Below are positions 50,395-59,757 of a DNA stretch of 64,000 nt, one piece after another (the stretch's first letter is position 1; every line of letters begins with the position of its first letter). This stretch comes from an uncultured Clostridia bacterium (GTDB lineage: Bacteria > Bacillota > Clostridia > Christensenellales > Borkfalkiaceae). Location: positions 248,001-312,000 of the forward strand of contig CANQWN010000001.1 in the NCBI GenBank assembly GCA_947627575.1, given 5' to 3'. The notes beneath the pieces were generated by a model. The model was not told the DNA's origin and did no database searches. It was given only the letters and a program-made list of their open reading frames with translations. The position numbers and the translations under genes were made by a program.

Positions 50395-52374
50395 TCAAAC
50401 TACCCTCTTGAACATTTTTTCAAAGTCGTACTTCGTCATTGTAACGCAAACGGGTCTGCCGTGCGGGCATTTAAGCCCGATATTGCCTTTAAGCATCTTG
50501 AAAAGCTGATTTACTTCCGCGTTGGAAAGCGCTTCGCCGCCCTTTACGGCGTGCTTGCAAGCCTGCATGGCAAGTTTATCTTTAAGTATGTCCTCAAGCG
50601 TAATCTGTTTAAGTTCGTTTATGTGGGCAAGGATATCGTCTATAAATTCTTTAAGGTTAATATCGCTTAAAACAAACGGCACGCCGTCTATCCTGTAGCT
50701 TGTATATCCGAAATGCCCTATCGAAAAGCCTATCTCCTTCAAAGTGTCGAGGTGGCGTTCAAAAAATTCGTTTTCAAGCGGGTTAAGATCAAACGCATAC
50801 CCGTCCAGAAGATGCTGATAATCCATCTTTTTGGACTTGATTTTTTCGCACAGCTCATCGTAAATAAGCCTTTCGTGCGCGGCGTGCTGGTCAATAAAAT
50901 AGACGGTATCCTTCATTTCGTACACAAGATATGTGTTGAACAGACTGCCCTTATATTTACAGCTTTCAAATTCAATCATCTGCTGTTCATACAGATATCG
51001 TGCGTACGCTTCGTCAACGCGGGCGTCCCGCGCAAAAACGCCGGAAGAAACATTATTTGTCACGTGCAAGATATTTTCCTTGGATTCGGGAAGATATTTA
51101 TACAGCGGAACGTCCTGTACGGGGTCGAAATGCGGCGTTTCTTCAAGCGGCTTTTCCATCTCCGCTTTTTCCTCTTCGGGGATATCGGGAGGCGGAAACA
51201 ATTTGTCGTCGTCCTTTTTGGGTTCCAATATGGTACGGGGATCGTAATAACTGCGCTCTTCGTAAATCAATCGCTCCATTTCGGACATTTTCGCAAGTTT
51301 TTTGGCAAGTTTTTCGTCCGGTTTATCTTCTTCCATAGTTGACTTAACTTCGGGAACCCTGCCGCAATTAAGCACGTAAGGCGCGGCTGAAGCCGAACCG
51401 TCCAGAATGGAAGAAATTATCGAATAAATCACGCCGAAAATAAATTTCGTATCTGTAAAACGCACGTCGGCTTTGCTGGGGTGCACGTTTACGTCCACCA
51501 TTTCGGGCGGAACGTCTACGTTAAGCACGTACATGGGGAATTGCCGCTTCATCGTGTATTTCGCGTACGCGTTGGTAATTGCGAGATTTATCGTAAAATT
51601 TGTTATATATCTGCCGTTAAGAAACAAACTTTGATAAGTTTTATTGGGTTTGAAATAATTTTGGTTGCTGATAAAGCCGCTTAAAACTATCCCGTCTTTT
51701 TCGGCGGAAATCTTAAAGCAGTTGGATATGGTTTTGGGTCCGTAAACCTGCGCTATCGCCTCTTCCAGCCCGCCGCCGTACGATTGCATTACAAGCGTGC
51801 CGTCCACATAATATTTAAAAGAAATTGTGGGGTTGCCCAAAATGAAACGCGTTACAAAGTTGGTTATGTCCGATTCTTCCTTTTTGTCGGCTTTCATAAA
51901 CTTCATACGGACGGGGATGTTATAAAAAATATCCCTTACGGTAATTTCGGTGCCCTTTTCCAAAGCGGCGGGCAACACGTCGCCTATTTTGTTGTCCGCA
52001 CAACTTATTTTGTACGCAGGGTTGCCTTCCGTGACGGAAATAAGTTCTACTTTGGAAACGGCGGCTATGCTTGCCAACGCTTCGCCCCTGAACCCAAGCG
52101 TTTTTATACTTTCAAGATCTTCGGCGGTGGTAATTTTGCTTGTCGCGTGAGGCATAAAAGCCGCGCGCATATCTTCCTTGTCTATGCCGCAACCGTTATC
52201 CACTACTTTTATAAGCTGTTTGCCGCCGTTTTCGATATAAATGCTTATTTCCGTGGCGCCAGCGTCAAGGCTGTTTTCCACAAGTTCTTTTACAACCGAA
52301 TACGGTCTGTCTACCACTTCGCCCGCGGCAATGAGATTGCAAACCTGTTTGGACAATACGTTTATCTTTTTCAT
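50395..52374 (-). CDS. mutL: DNA mismatch repair protein MutL
   Basis: 659 residues. GHKL ATPase domain (AAGEVVDRPYSVVKELVENS, VDNGCGI, TLGFRGEALASIAAV), an acidic Pro-rich linker (about 340-430), and the C-terminal endonuclease domain with DQHAAHERLIYDE, ACKHAVKGGEALS and CPHGRPV. The endonuclease motif DQHA-x2-E-x4-E reads DQHAAHERLIYD, with Asp for the last Glu. Nicks the new strand after MutS recognition. Overlaps mutS by 4 nt. Confidence 0.96.
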   Translation of the reverse strand: MKKINVLSKQVCNLIAAGEVVDRPYSVVKELVENSLDAGATEISIYIENGGKQLIKVVDNGCGIDKEDMRAAFMPHATSKITTAEDLESIKTLGFRGEALASIAAVSKVELISVTEGNPAYKISCADNKIGDVLPAALEKGTEITVRDIFYNIPVRMKFMKADKKEESDITNFVTRFILGNPTISFKYYVDGTLVMQSYGGGLEEAIAQVYGPKTISNCFKISAEKDGIVLSGFISNQNYFKPNKTYQSLFLNGRYITNFTINLAITNAYAKYTMKRQFPMYVLNVDVPPEMVDVNVHPSKADVRFTDTKFIFGVIYSIISSILDGSASAAPYVLNCGRVPEVKSTMEEDKPDEKLAKKLAKMSEMERLIYEERSYYDPRTILEPKKDDDKLFPPPDIPEEEKAEMEKPLEETPHFDPVQDVPLYKYLPESKENILHVTNNVSSGVFARDARVDEAYARYLYEQQMIEFESCKYKGSLFNTYLVYEMKDTVYFIDQHAAHERLIYDELCEKIKSKKMDYQHLLDGYAFDLNPLENEFFERHLDTLKEIGFSIGHFGYTSYRIDGVPFVLSDINLKEFIDDILAHINELKQITLEDILKDKLAMQACKHAVKGGEALSNAEVNQLFKMLKGNIGLKCPHGRPVCVTMTKYDFEKMFKRVV

Positions 52375-54950
52375 TTTTTCACCTTTTCCACCAGATCGCC
52401 GAGCAACATAAACGCCTGCATCGGCGAAACCGTATCAAGATTTATTTCGCTTAATATCTTTTCCACTTCGCTTATCTGCGGCTGTTCAGCCGCTTCGTAC
52501 TGCGCTTCGGCGGCTGTTACCAGCCTTTCGCCGCTTTCAACGATTTTAAGTATCTGTTTCGCCCTGTCGGTAACTTCGGCAGGCACGCCCGCCAACGCCG
52601 CAACTTCTATACCGAAACTGCGGTTGGCGCCGCCGCGCATAATTTTTCGTAAAAAAACTATGCCGCCGTTTATTTCTTTTACCGCTATCTTGTAATTTTT
52701 TATGCCCTCTATTTTGTTTTCAAGTTCTGTAAGCTCGTGATAATGGGTTGCAAACATTGTTTTTGCGCCTATTTTTTCGGTTAAATGTTCTATTACCGCC
52801 CACGCAATGCTTAACCCGTCGTAAGTGCTTGTGCCCCTGCCCACTTCGTCTAAAATAAGCAAACTGTTTTTTGTGGCGTTGCGCAAAATGGAGGCAACTT
52901 CAATCATTTCAACCATAAAGGTGCTTTGGTCGGATATCAGATTGTCGCTTGCGCCAACGCGGGTAAAAATCCTGTCCAGCAAGGGAATTTGCGCCGATTT
53001 CGCGGGAACAAAACATCCGAGATGCGCCATAATGCAGATAATAGCCGTCTGGCGCATATATGTACTTTTGCCCGCCATATTCGGTCCGGTTATTATCATT
53101 GTTCTGTTTTCGCCCTCGTCCATGGTGACGTCGTTGGCGATAAATTTTTCTTTTGAAATAACTTCAACTACGGGATGCCTGCCCTCTTTTATGACAAGCG
53201 GGCTGTTGCTTTCGCAAATCTGCGGACGCACATATTTGTTGGCTTTGGAAACTTCCGCAAAACTTACAAGCAAATCGAGGTTTGCAAGCGCCGTGGCTAT
53301 CACGCGCAAATTGTCTATCTGCCCGACAAGCGTCTGCTTGATTTCGTCGAATAACTGCGCTTCGAGTTTTATCGCAAGTTCGCTGCTATCCAAAATTTTC
53401 TCTTCAAGCATTTTCAGTTCGTCGGTGGTATACCTTTCGGCGTTGGCGAGGGTTTGACGGCGTTGATAATGCAGGGGAACTTTATCTTTGAAAGATTTGG
53501 TAACTTCGATATAGTATCCGAAAACCCTGTTGAAGCCTATACGCAGGTTGCGTATACCCGTCATATCCCTTTCCCTGCTTTCAAGTTCAAGGATAAGTTT
53601 ACTGCCGTTTGTGCCTACCTCGCGCAGTTCGTCCAACTTCGCGTTATAGCCCTTTTTGATATAACCGCCGTCTTTAAGTTGCGCGGGCTGTTCGGGCGCG
53701 ATAGCGGAAAAAATTAAATCGCATATCGGCGAGAGGTCGCGCAAATCGGCGGAAATTTTTTTGAGAATTTCCGAACGGAAACCCGAAAGTTGCATTTTAA
53801 TGTTGGGCAAAACGTTTAACGACGCCGCCAACGCAAGGCAATCGCGCGGAAGTACGTTGTCGTTGCTTATTTTGCCCGTCAATCTTTCAACGTCCTTAAC
53901 TTCCTTTAAAAGTTCCTTTACGCCAAGCCTGACTACGGTGGCGTTAAAAAGTTCTTCCACGCCGTCAAGCCTCGTTTCTATTTCGCTTTGGGAAGCAAAC
54001 GGGGTAATTATCGTATTTGCAAGCAACCTTGCGCCCATCGCCGTCGTCGTCTTATCCAAAAGCCAAAGCAGCGAGCCGTACTTTTTGCCCTCGCCCAGCG
54101 TACGCAAAATTTCAAGATTTTTAATGGCGGAATTATCGAGGACAAGATAGTTTTCCGCCTCGAAAAATTTTATTCCGTTGATATTTTTAAGCGCGTGCTT
54201 CTGCGTTTCTTTAAGATATTCCAAAAGCGCGCCAGAAGCGCAAACCGCTTCCTGCTTGCCGTAAACGGGAAACGCGTTCAGCGATTGCGCGTTGAATTGT
54301 TCAAGCAACGTCCTTTCGGCGGCGGCATAATTGAACGCCCAAGCCGGATAGCTTGAAAAACGCGGCAACACCCCTCTTGAAACTTCCGCTTCGTCTTTGG
54401 AAGCGAACAGCATTTCGTCGTTGCTGATTATTTCCTTAACGCCGAGTTTAACCATTTGGGCAATCGCCTGCTTTACACAGTCGTTACCGCAAAAACGCGC
54501 CGCCGTCATTTCGCCTGTGGTGATATCCGCCCACGCAATTGCCGCGCAAACCTCCTGTTTATAGGCGCAACAGATAAAATTATTTGATTTTTCGTCCAGA
54601 TGTTCGTTGTCGGTCAAAGTGCCTGCCGTAACGACCCTGATAACGTCGCGCGCAACCATTCCCTTTGCTGTCGCCGGGTCTTCAAGCTGTTCGCATATGG
54701 CAACTTTTTCCCCGCAGGAAACAAGTTTTGCTATATATGCGTCCGCCGCGTGATACGGCACGCCGCACATCGGCGCGCGCTCTTCAAGCCCGCAATCCCT
54801 GCCGGTAAGAGTGAGATCGAGAATTTTAGACGCTTTTTTGGCGTCGTCGAAAAACATCTCGTAAAAGTCGCCCAGCCTGTAAAAAATTATACAGTCCTTA
54901 TACCTCTCCTTGACGGAAAAGTAATGTTGCATCATTGCCGATAATGACAT
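52371..54950 (-). CDS. mutS: DNA mismatch repair protein MutS
   Basis: 859 residues. Mismatch-binding N-terminus with the FxE motif in YRLGDFYEMFFDDA, core and clamp domains, and the ATPase with TGPNMAGKSTYMRQTA, LILDEVGRGTSTYDGLSIAW and MFATHYHELTELE. Recognises mispairs and loads MutL. Lies 4 nt after miaB. Confidence 0.97.
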   Translation of the reverse strand: MSLSAMMQHYFSVKERYKDCIIFYRLGDFYEMFFDDAKKASKILDLTLTGRDCGLEERAPMCGVPYHAADAYIAKLVSCGEKVAICEQLEDPATAKGMVARDVIRVVTAGTLTDNEHLDEKSNNFICCAYKQEVCAAIAWADITTGEMTAARFCGNDCVKQAIAQMVKLGVKEIISNDEMLFASKDEAEVSRGVLPRFSSYPAWAFNYAAAERTLLEQFNAQSLNAFPVYGKQEAVCASGALLEYLKETQKHALKNINGIKFFEAENYLVLDNSAIKNLEILRTLGEGKKYGSLLWLLDKTTTAMGARLLANTIITPFASQSEIETRLDGVEELFNATVVRLGVKELLKEVKDVERLTGKISNDNVLPRDCLALAASLNVLPNIKMQLSGFRSEILKKISADLRDLSPICDLIFSAIAPEQPAQLKDGGYIKKGYNAKLDELREVGTNGSKLILELESRERDMTGIRNLRIGFNRVFGYYIEVTKSFKDKVPLHYQRRQTLANAERYTTDELKMLEEKILDSSELAIKLEAQLFDEIKQTLVGQIDNLRVIATALANLDLLVSFAEVSKANKYVRPQICESNSPLVIKEGRHPVVEVISKEKFIANDVTMDEGENRTMIITGPNMAGKSTYMRQTAIICIMAHLGCFVPAKSAQIPLLDRIFTRVGASDNLISDQSTFMVEMIEVASILRNATKNSLLILDEVGRGTSTYDGLSIAWAVIEHLTEKIGAKTMFATHYHELTELENKIEGIKNYKIAVKEINGGIVFLRKIMRGGANRSFGIEVAALAGVPAEVTDRAKQILKIVESGERLVTAAEAQYEAAEQPQISEVEKILSEINLDTVSPMQAFMLLGDLVEKVKK

Positions 54951-54954
54951 AGTT

Positions 54955-56271
54955 TTAACCTGTTATTTCGCCGTACAGCGAAATTCCGTTTGCTTTAGTT
55001 ATTTTTAAATTTACAAAATTACCTATTTGATTTTCGGAACAGGAAAAATATCCCATTCTTCCGAATTCGTCTCGCCCGAGATAAAGTTTCTTTTTCGCGT
55101 CGTAGTCCTCGCATAAAATTTCTGCGGTTTTGCCGACGTACGCTTCCGAAATTTTACGCGTTTGGGCGTTCACCAGCTCAACAAGGCGCATTATTCTTTC
55201 TTTAGAAACTTCCTCCGGCACCTGGTCGGGCATAGTTGCCGCCGCCGTGCCGTCCCGTCTGGAATAGACGAATGTAAACGCCGAAGAAAAACCCACTTCT
55301 CCGACAAGTTTTAACGTATCCTCAAAGTCCTCTTCCGTCTCGCCCGGAAACCCTACTATTATGTCAGTCGTAACCGCGCAATCGGGCACATATTTTTTTA
55401 ATGTTTCAACCCGTTTCAGATAATCGTAACGCGTGTATTTTCTGTTCATCGCCTTTAAAATTCTGTCTGAACCGCTTTGGACGGGCAAATGCACACATTT
55501 GCATATCGAAGGATATTCCGCTATCGTCTTTGCAAGTTCTTCGGAAAAGTCTTTGGGATGACTTGTCATAAACCTGAGGCGGAATTTCCCGTCTATCGAA
55601 GCAACTTTGCCCAATAATTCGGGAAATCTGATATAATCCGTTCCGTTACCGTAAGAATTTACGTTCTGCCCCAACAGCGTAATTTCCCTGTAACCTTCCG
55701 CAACGAGGCTTTTTGCCTCTTCTATTACGTCTTCCGGTTTGCGGCTTCTTTCCCTGCCGCGGACATAGGGAACTATGCAGTAACTGCAAAAATTATTGCA
55801 CCCGTACGTGATATTTACCCACGCGTTGGGATAACTTGTCCTGTAAGGCGAACCGCTTTCGTCTATAATTCCCGCAGAATCCTTAATCTCTATCACCGCT
55901 TTTTTCTGCGCCTGCTTTTTGAGAATAAGATTTTTCAGCTCGCCCAAATTGTGCGTGCCGAAAATTATATCCACAAAGGGAAATTTATTGTGCAAAACGT
56001 CCGCTTTGCCTATCTGCTGGGTAAGGCAACCGCCAACCGCTATTATCATATCGCGGTTTTCCGCTTTAAGTTTTTTAAACATACCGATATTGCCGAAAGC
56101 GTGATTTTCCGCATTTTCCCTTATACAACAGGTATTGAATACGAGAATATCCGAACTTTCGGGCTTATCCGCAGGTATGTAACCCAACTCTTTAAGTATG
56201 CCGGCTATCTTCTCCGATTCGTGCACGTTCATCTGACAGCCGTAGGTTATAATGTGATAATATTTGGACAT
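54955..56271 (-). CDS. miaB: tRNA-2-methylthio-N6-dimethylallyladenosine synthase
   Basis: Radical-SAM methylthiotransferase acting on i6A37. 438 residues from ATG 56271: UPF0004 domain (ITYGCQMNVHESE, NTCCIRENAE, GGCLTQQ), radical SAM CNNFCSYCIVPYVRGRERSR, and a C-terminal TRAM domain. The frame extends to a TTG at 56319 that lies in the -35 box, so the ATG is used. First gene of the operon; no clear Shine-Dalgarno in the short leader. Confidence 0.95.
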   Translation of the reverse strand: MSKYYHIITYGCQMNVHESEKIAGILKELGYIPADKPESSDILVFNTCCIRENAENHAFGNIGMFKKLKAENRDMIIAVGGCLTQQIGKADVLHNKFPFVDIIFGTHNLGELKNLILKKQAQKKAVIEIKDSAGIIDESGSPYRTSYPNAWVNITYGCNNFCSYCIVPYVRGRERSRKPEDVIEEAKSLVAEGYREITLLGQNVNSYGNGTDYIRFPELLGKVASIDGKFRLRFMTSHPKDFSEELAKTIAEYPSICKCVHLPVQSGSDRILKAMNRKYTRYDYLKRVETLKKYVPDCAVTTDIIVGFPGETEEDFEDTLKLVGEVGFSSAFTFVYSRRDGTAAATMPDQVPEEVSKERIMRLVELVNAQTRKISEAYVGKTAEILCEDYDAKKKLYLGRDEFGRMGYFSCSENQIGNFVNLKITKANGISLYGEITG

Positions 56272-56290
56272 TGTTTTGCTACCGCAAAAT

Positions 56291-56319
56291 ATTATACATT
56301 TTTTTGCGGATTTTTTCAA
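56291..56319 (-). promoter_or_regulatory. Promoter of the miaB-mutS-mutL-miaA-ynbB-like operon
   Basis: Minus strand: TTGAAA (56314-56319), 17-nt spacer, TATAAT (56291-56296). The leader would be about 13 nt. Confidence 0.8.
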
Positions 56320-56361
56320 ATGTTTTGCAACAAATATTTAATTTTAGGAAAACTAATTTTG

Positions 56362-58587
56362 ATGGCTAAATTTTTTAAAATTTCCGCTTTGATTCTGCTT
56401 ATAATCGCCGCGGTTGCGGCAACGCTTGCCGCCGCGTTTTTTATCGTGACTGCGGACGCGAAATTGGACCCGCAAAAACTTGCCTTCAACGGCGCGGAAA
56501 TAATTTTTTACGACGCGGAGGACAATGAAATTATCTCCACTTCATACGGTAGCCGGAAGAAGACCGTAGAAACGGAAAATTTAAACAGACATACGATTGA
56601 CGCGTTTATCGCCTCCGAAGACAGAAATTTTTACAAACATAACGGACTTAATTTTAAACGAATGATCAAAGCAATGTACAAAAACGCCGTTTCGCGCTCT
56701 TTCAAAGAAGGCGCGTCTACAATAAGCCAGCAACTTATAAAAAACACGCACCTTACTAACGACAAAACGATTAAACGCAAACTTAAAGAAATACGGCTTA
56801 CTTTGCAACTTGAAAAAAAATATTCAAAAAACGAAATTTTACAAACTTATCTTAACACCATTTATTTCGGACATAACTGTTACGGTCTGCAAAGCGCCGC
56901 GGAATTTTACTTTTCAAAAAATGCCGAAGATTTAAATCTAAACGAAAGCGCCACAATTGTGGGGCTTTTGGCTTCGCCCAATAACTACTCGCCCTTCAAA
57001 AATCCCGAAAAGTGCCTGCAAAGGCGAAATATCGTCCTTAAAGCTATGCTGAAATGCGGGTTTATTACGCAAAGCGAGTATGACGACGCCGTAAAACAGC
57101 CCGTAAACGCAACGCCCAACCCGATAGGCGGAAAAAACGCGGACTACCTTGAACGCGTTTACGACGAGCTGGAAGAAATAAACCTTGACAAATACCTTTT
57201 GGGCGGCGGCTGTATCGTAAAAACCTATATGGACGGAGAACTTCAATCATATGCGGAAGAAATTCAATACCCGTGCGACAACGCCGTAATAGTATGCGAT
57301 AATGCCACTATGGGCGTAAAAGCCTACAAATCCACTGTAGGCGAGGCAAAGCGGCAACCCGGTTCAACCGTTAAACCCCTCTTCGTATATGCGCCGGCGA
57401 TGCAGGAAAAGCTGATGTCTCCCTTTACCAAAATAAACGACGAAAAGATTGATTACGGCGGTTATTCGCCCGAAAATTACGATAAAAAATACCACGGTTA
57501 CGTTACTATGAGCGAAAGTTTGGCGGAAAGTTATAACGTCCCCGCCGTAAAGACGTTGAACAGCCTTACGTTGCCGCGGGCGGAAAAATACCTTACGGCT
57601 ATGAACGTGAAGTTGGACGAAGAAGAAAAAAATTTAAGCCTTGCCCTCGGCGGAATGAAATACGGGCTTACTTTGAAGGAAATAGCCGAAAGATATTCTA
57701 TCTTTCCAAATAAAGGCGCTTTTCAACCCGCAAAATTTATCAAACAAATAGTTACACGCGACGGAAAAATACTTTACGAAGCAAAAAACGAGTATTCCAA
57801 CGTGTTTTCAACGGGCGTATGCTCGCTTATGAACGAAACGCTTGAAAACACCGTAAAAAGCGGAACGGCAAAAAAACTGAATTGCTTTAATTTCGATCTG
57901 GCGGCAAAAACGGGAACCGTAGGCGACGGGGAAGGCAACACGGACGCCTATTCGATAGCCTACACGTCGGAAAACGTGTTCGCGTTGTGGCTGGGCGACA
58001 AAGATAACAAAAAAAGCGAAATAACTGGCGGCGGACAATGCTGTGCGTTGCTGAAAAAAATAATAGAAAAAAAATATAAGGAAAACACGCCCCCGCCGCT
58101 TGACGTGGACGAAGGCACGGTCACTTCAGAAATAGATCTCGAAGAATACAATATAAACAATAAGATAGTTATTGCGGACAAAATTTGCCCCAAACTGAAC
58201 AGGATGAAAATAAAAACGCTGGCTGATAACCGCCCGCAGGAAACAAGCACCAAATTTACCGAACCCGACATTTCAACCCCTACCGTAAAAGTATCCGAAA
58301 ATACCGTAAATATAGAATTATGTCAGACAAAGTACTATTCATATATAGTAAATCGCACGCAAAATGGCAAAAAAAGCGTTATATACGACGGAAAATGGAA
58401 AAAAGTTATAGACGATAAACCGGAATGCGGTTGCTATATTTACAGCGTTATACCCTATTATCAGGACGGGAATTCGGTATATTACGGCAAAGAAATTTTA
58501 TTGCCCGCCATAAATATTTCCGACGGCGGTAAACCACCGCAAATAAAAATCCCCGATATCGCGTACGGGGATTGGTATAACAGATGA
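56362..58587 (+). CDS. Class A penicillin-binding protein (PBP1A-type)
   Basis: 741 residues from ATG 56362 (AGGAAAA upstream; the open frame before it lies antisense to miaB). One N-terminal membrane helix (about 5-33), GT51 transglycosylase domain (ASEDRNFYKHNGLNFKRM, GASTISQQLIKNTHL, KYSKNEILQTYLNTIYFG) and a transpeptidase domain with SxxK in RQPGSTVKPLF, SxN in SYN and KTG in LAAKTGTVGDGEGNTD. Polymerises and cross-links peptidoglycan. A C-terminal extracellular module of about 110 residues (from about 630) has a fibronectin-like feel but is not recognised. Convergent with thiI, no clear terminator between. Confidence 0.93.
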   Translation: MAKFFKISALILLIIAAVAATLAAAFFIVTADAKLDPQKLAFNGAEIIFYDAEDNEIISTSYGSRKKTVETENLNRHTIDAFIASEDRNFYKHNGLNFKRMIKAMYKNAVSRSFKEGASTISQQLIKNTHLTNDKTIKRKLKEIRLTLQLEKKYSKNEILQTYLNTIYFGHNCYGLQSAAEFYFSKNAEDLNLNESATIVGLLASPNNYSPFKNPEKCLQRRNIVLKAMLKCGFITQSEYDDAVKQPVNATPNPIGGKNADYLERVYDELEEINLDKYLLGGGCIVKTYMDGELQSYAEEIQYPCDNAVIVCDNATMGVKAYKSTVGEAKRQPGSTVKPLFVYAPAMQEKLMSPFTKINDEKIDYGGYSPENYDKKYHGYVTMSESLAESYNVPAVKTLNSLTLPRAEKYLTAMNVKLDEEEKNLSLALGGMKYGLTLKEIAERYSIFPNKGAFQPAKFIKQIVTRDGKILYEAKNEYSNVFSTGVCSLMNETLENTVKSGTAKKLNCFNFDLAAKTGTVGDGEGNTDAYSIAYTSENVFALWLGDKDNKKSEITGGGQCCALLKKIIEKKYKENTPPPLDVDEGTVTSEIDLEEYNINNKIVIADKICPKLNRMKIKTLADNRPQETSTKFTEPDISTPTVKVSENTVNIELCQTKYYSYIVNRTQNGKKSVIYDGKWKKVIDDKPECGCYIYSVIPYYQDGNSVYYGKEILLPAINISDGGKPPQIKIPDIAYGDWYNR

Positions 58588-58601
58588 AATTTAATTTTAA
58601 C

Positions 58602-59756
58602 TTAAAGTTGTATTACTTCCAAAGTTGACAGGGCTTGCTCTGTCAACTTTTCAACTTCCAACTTGCTTTCCTCGGCAAGAACGGTTTCTATCTTTGGACG
58701 GGTGACGGGATGTTTGGGCAAAAATACCGTGCAACAATCTTCATACGGTCTTACGGATATCGGATATGCGCCTATACTTTTGCTTCTTTCGATTATCTCG
58801 TCCTTGTCAAATCCGCAAAGCGGGCGCATTACGGGCAATTTTTTTATTACGCTGTTTGACGAGGTTATCCCCTCTATTGTCTGACTTGCCACCTGCGCTA
58901 TGCTTTCGCCCGTTATAAGGCATTGCGCGCCGCAGTTTTCGGCAACGCGTTCGGCTATCCGCATCATAAACCTGCGCAAAAGGGTTACCATATATTCCCC
59001 GTTGCACTTTTTATGTATTTCTTCCTGTATATCGGTAACCGAAACGACATTCAACGTAATGCCGCCGGCATATCCGCAAAGAATTTTGGTAAGTTCGATA
59101 ACTTTCTCTTTTGCCTGTAAATTTGTATAAGGATAGCTGTGGAAGTGAATACATTCAAGACTCATCCCCCGCTTTGCTATCATATAGCCGGCAACAGAGC
59201 TGTCTATTCCGCCCGATATAAGCAAAAGACCTTTGCCGGAAGTGCCCACGGGCATACCGCCTGCGCCGTTGTAAAAGCGGTTGAACACAAGCGCTGTGGC
59301 GTTTTCACGCAAGTCTATATTAACCACAAAATCGGGATTGTGTACGTCTACCGAAAGTTTGGGATAAGCGGAAAGCAATCTGCCGCCTATTTCGGCGCTT
59401 ATCTGCGGCGAATTTAAGGGGAACGATTTGTCGGCACGGTGAGTTTCAACTTTAAACGTACCGCTGTCGGAACTTAATTTTTCGCACGCGGCATAAATCT
59501 CTTCCATATCGGCTTTTACTTTCAATCCTACGCTGTACGAATGGATACCGAATATTTTTTTTAATCTGCCGCAGATATTTTCGCACTCTCCGTCGGGAAA
59601 ATTTTCAACAAGATATCTGCCGCTTCTGTGACGGAGTTCGTGGCGGATACCTTTTAACGATTTTTCTATATTTTCAATAAAAACTCTCTCGAAATAACCG
59701 CGGTTTTTACCTTTAAGATGAATTTCGGAATACCTGATTATTATAACTTTTTCCAT
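58602..59756 (-). CDS. thiI: tRNA 4-thiouridine synthetase ThiI
   Basis: 384 residues: N-terminal ferredoxin-like/THUMP (RYSEIHLKGKNRGYFE, about 1-165) and the PP-loop domain (LLLISGGIDSSVAGYMIA near 180, LITGESIAQVASQT near 280). No C-terminal rhodanese domain, like the B. subtilis type. It adenylates U8 of tRNA and takes sulfur from a dedicated cysteine desulfurase, here the gene just upstream. A perfect 11-bp inverted repeat (58621-58650) lies within its last codons. Confidence 0.95.
   Translation of the reverse strand: MEKVIIIRYSEIHLKGKNRGYFERVFIENIEKSLKGIRHELRHRSGRYLVENFPDGECENICGRLKKIFGIHSYSVGLKVKADMEEIYAACEKLSSDSGTFKVETHRADKSFPLNSPQISAEIGGRLLSAYPKLSVDVHNPDFVVNIDLRENATALVFNRFYNGAGGMPVGTSGKGLLLISGGIDSSVAGYMIAKRGMSLECIHFHSYPYTNLQAKEKVIELTKILCGYAGGITLNVVSVTDIQEEIHKKCNGEYMVTLLRRFMMRIAERVAENCGAQCLITGESIAQVASQTIEGITSSNSVIKKLPVMRPLCGFDKDEIIERSKSIGAYPISVRPYEDCCTVFLPKHPVTRPKIETVLAEESKLEVEKLTEQALSTLEVIQL
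58621..58650. repeat. 11-bp inverted repeat inside the end of thiI
   Basis: AAAGTTGACAG (58621-58631) and CTGTCAACTTT (58640-58650), 8-nt loop. No T-tract, so at best an imperfect terminator or a stabilising 3' hairpin. Confidence 0.5.
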
Positions 59757-59757
59757 T

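Noticed and set aside
55951-56361. 411-nt N-terminal extension of the class A PBP frame
   Set aside because: It runs antisense to miaB, lacks PBP features, and a membrane-anchor start with AGGAAAA is at 56362.
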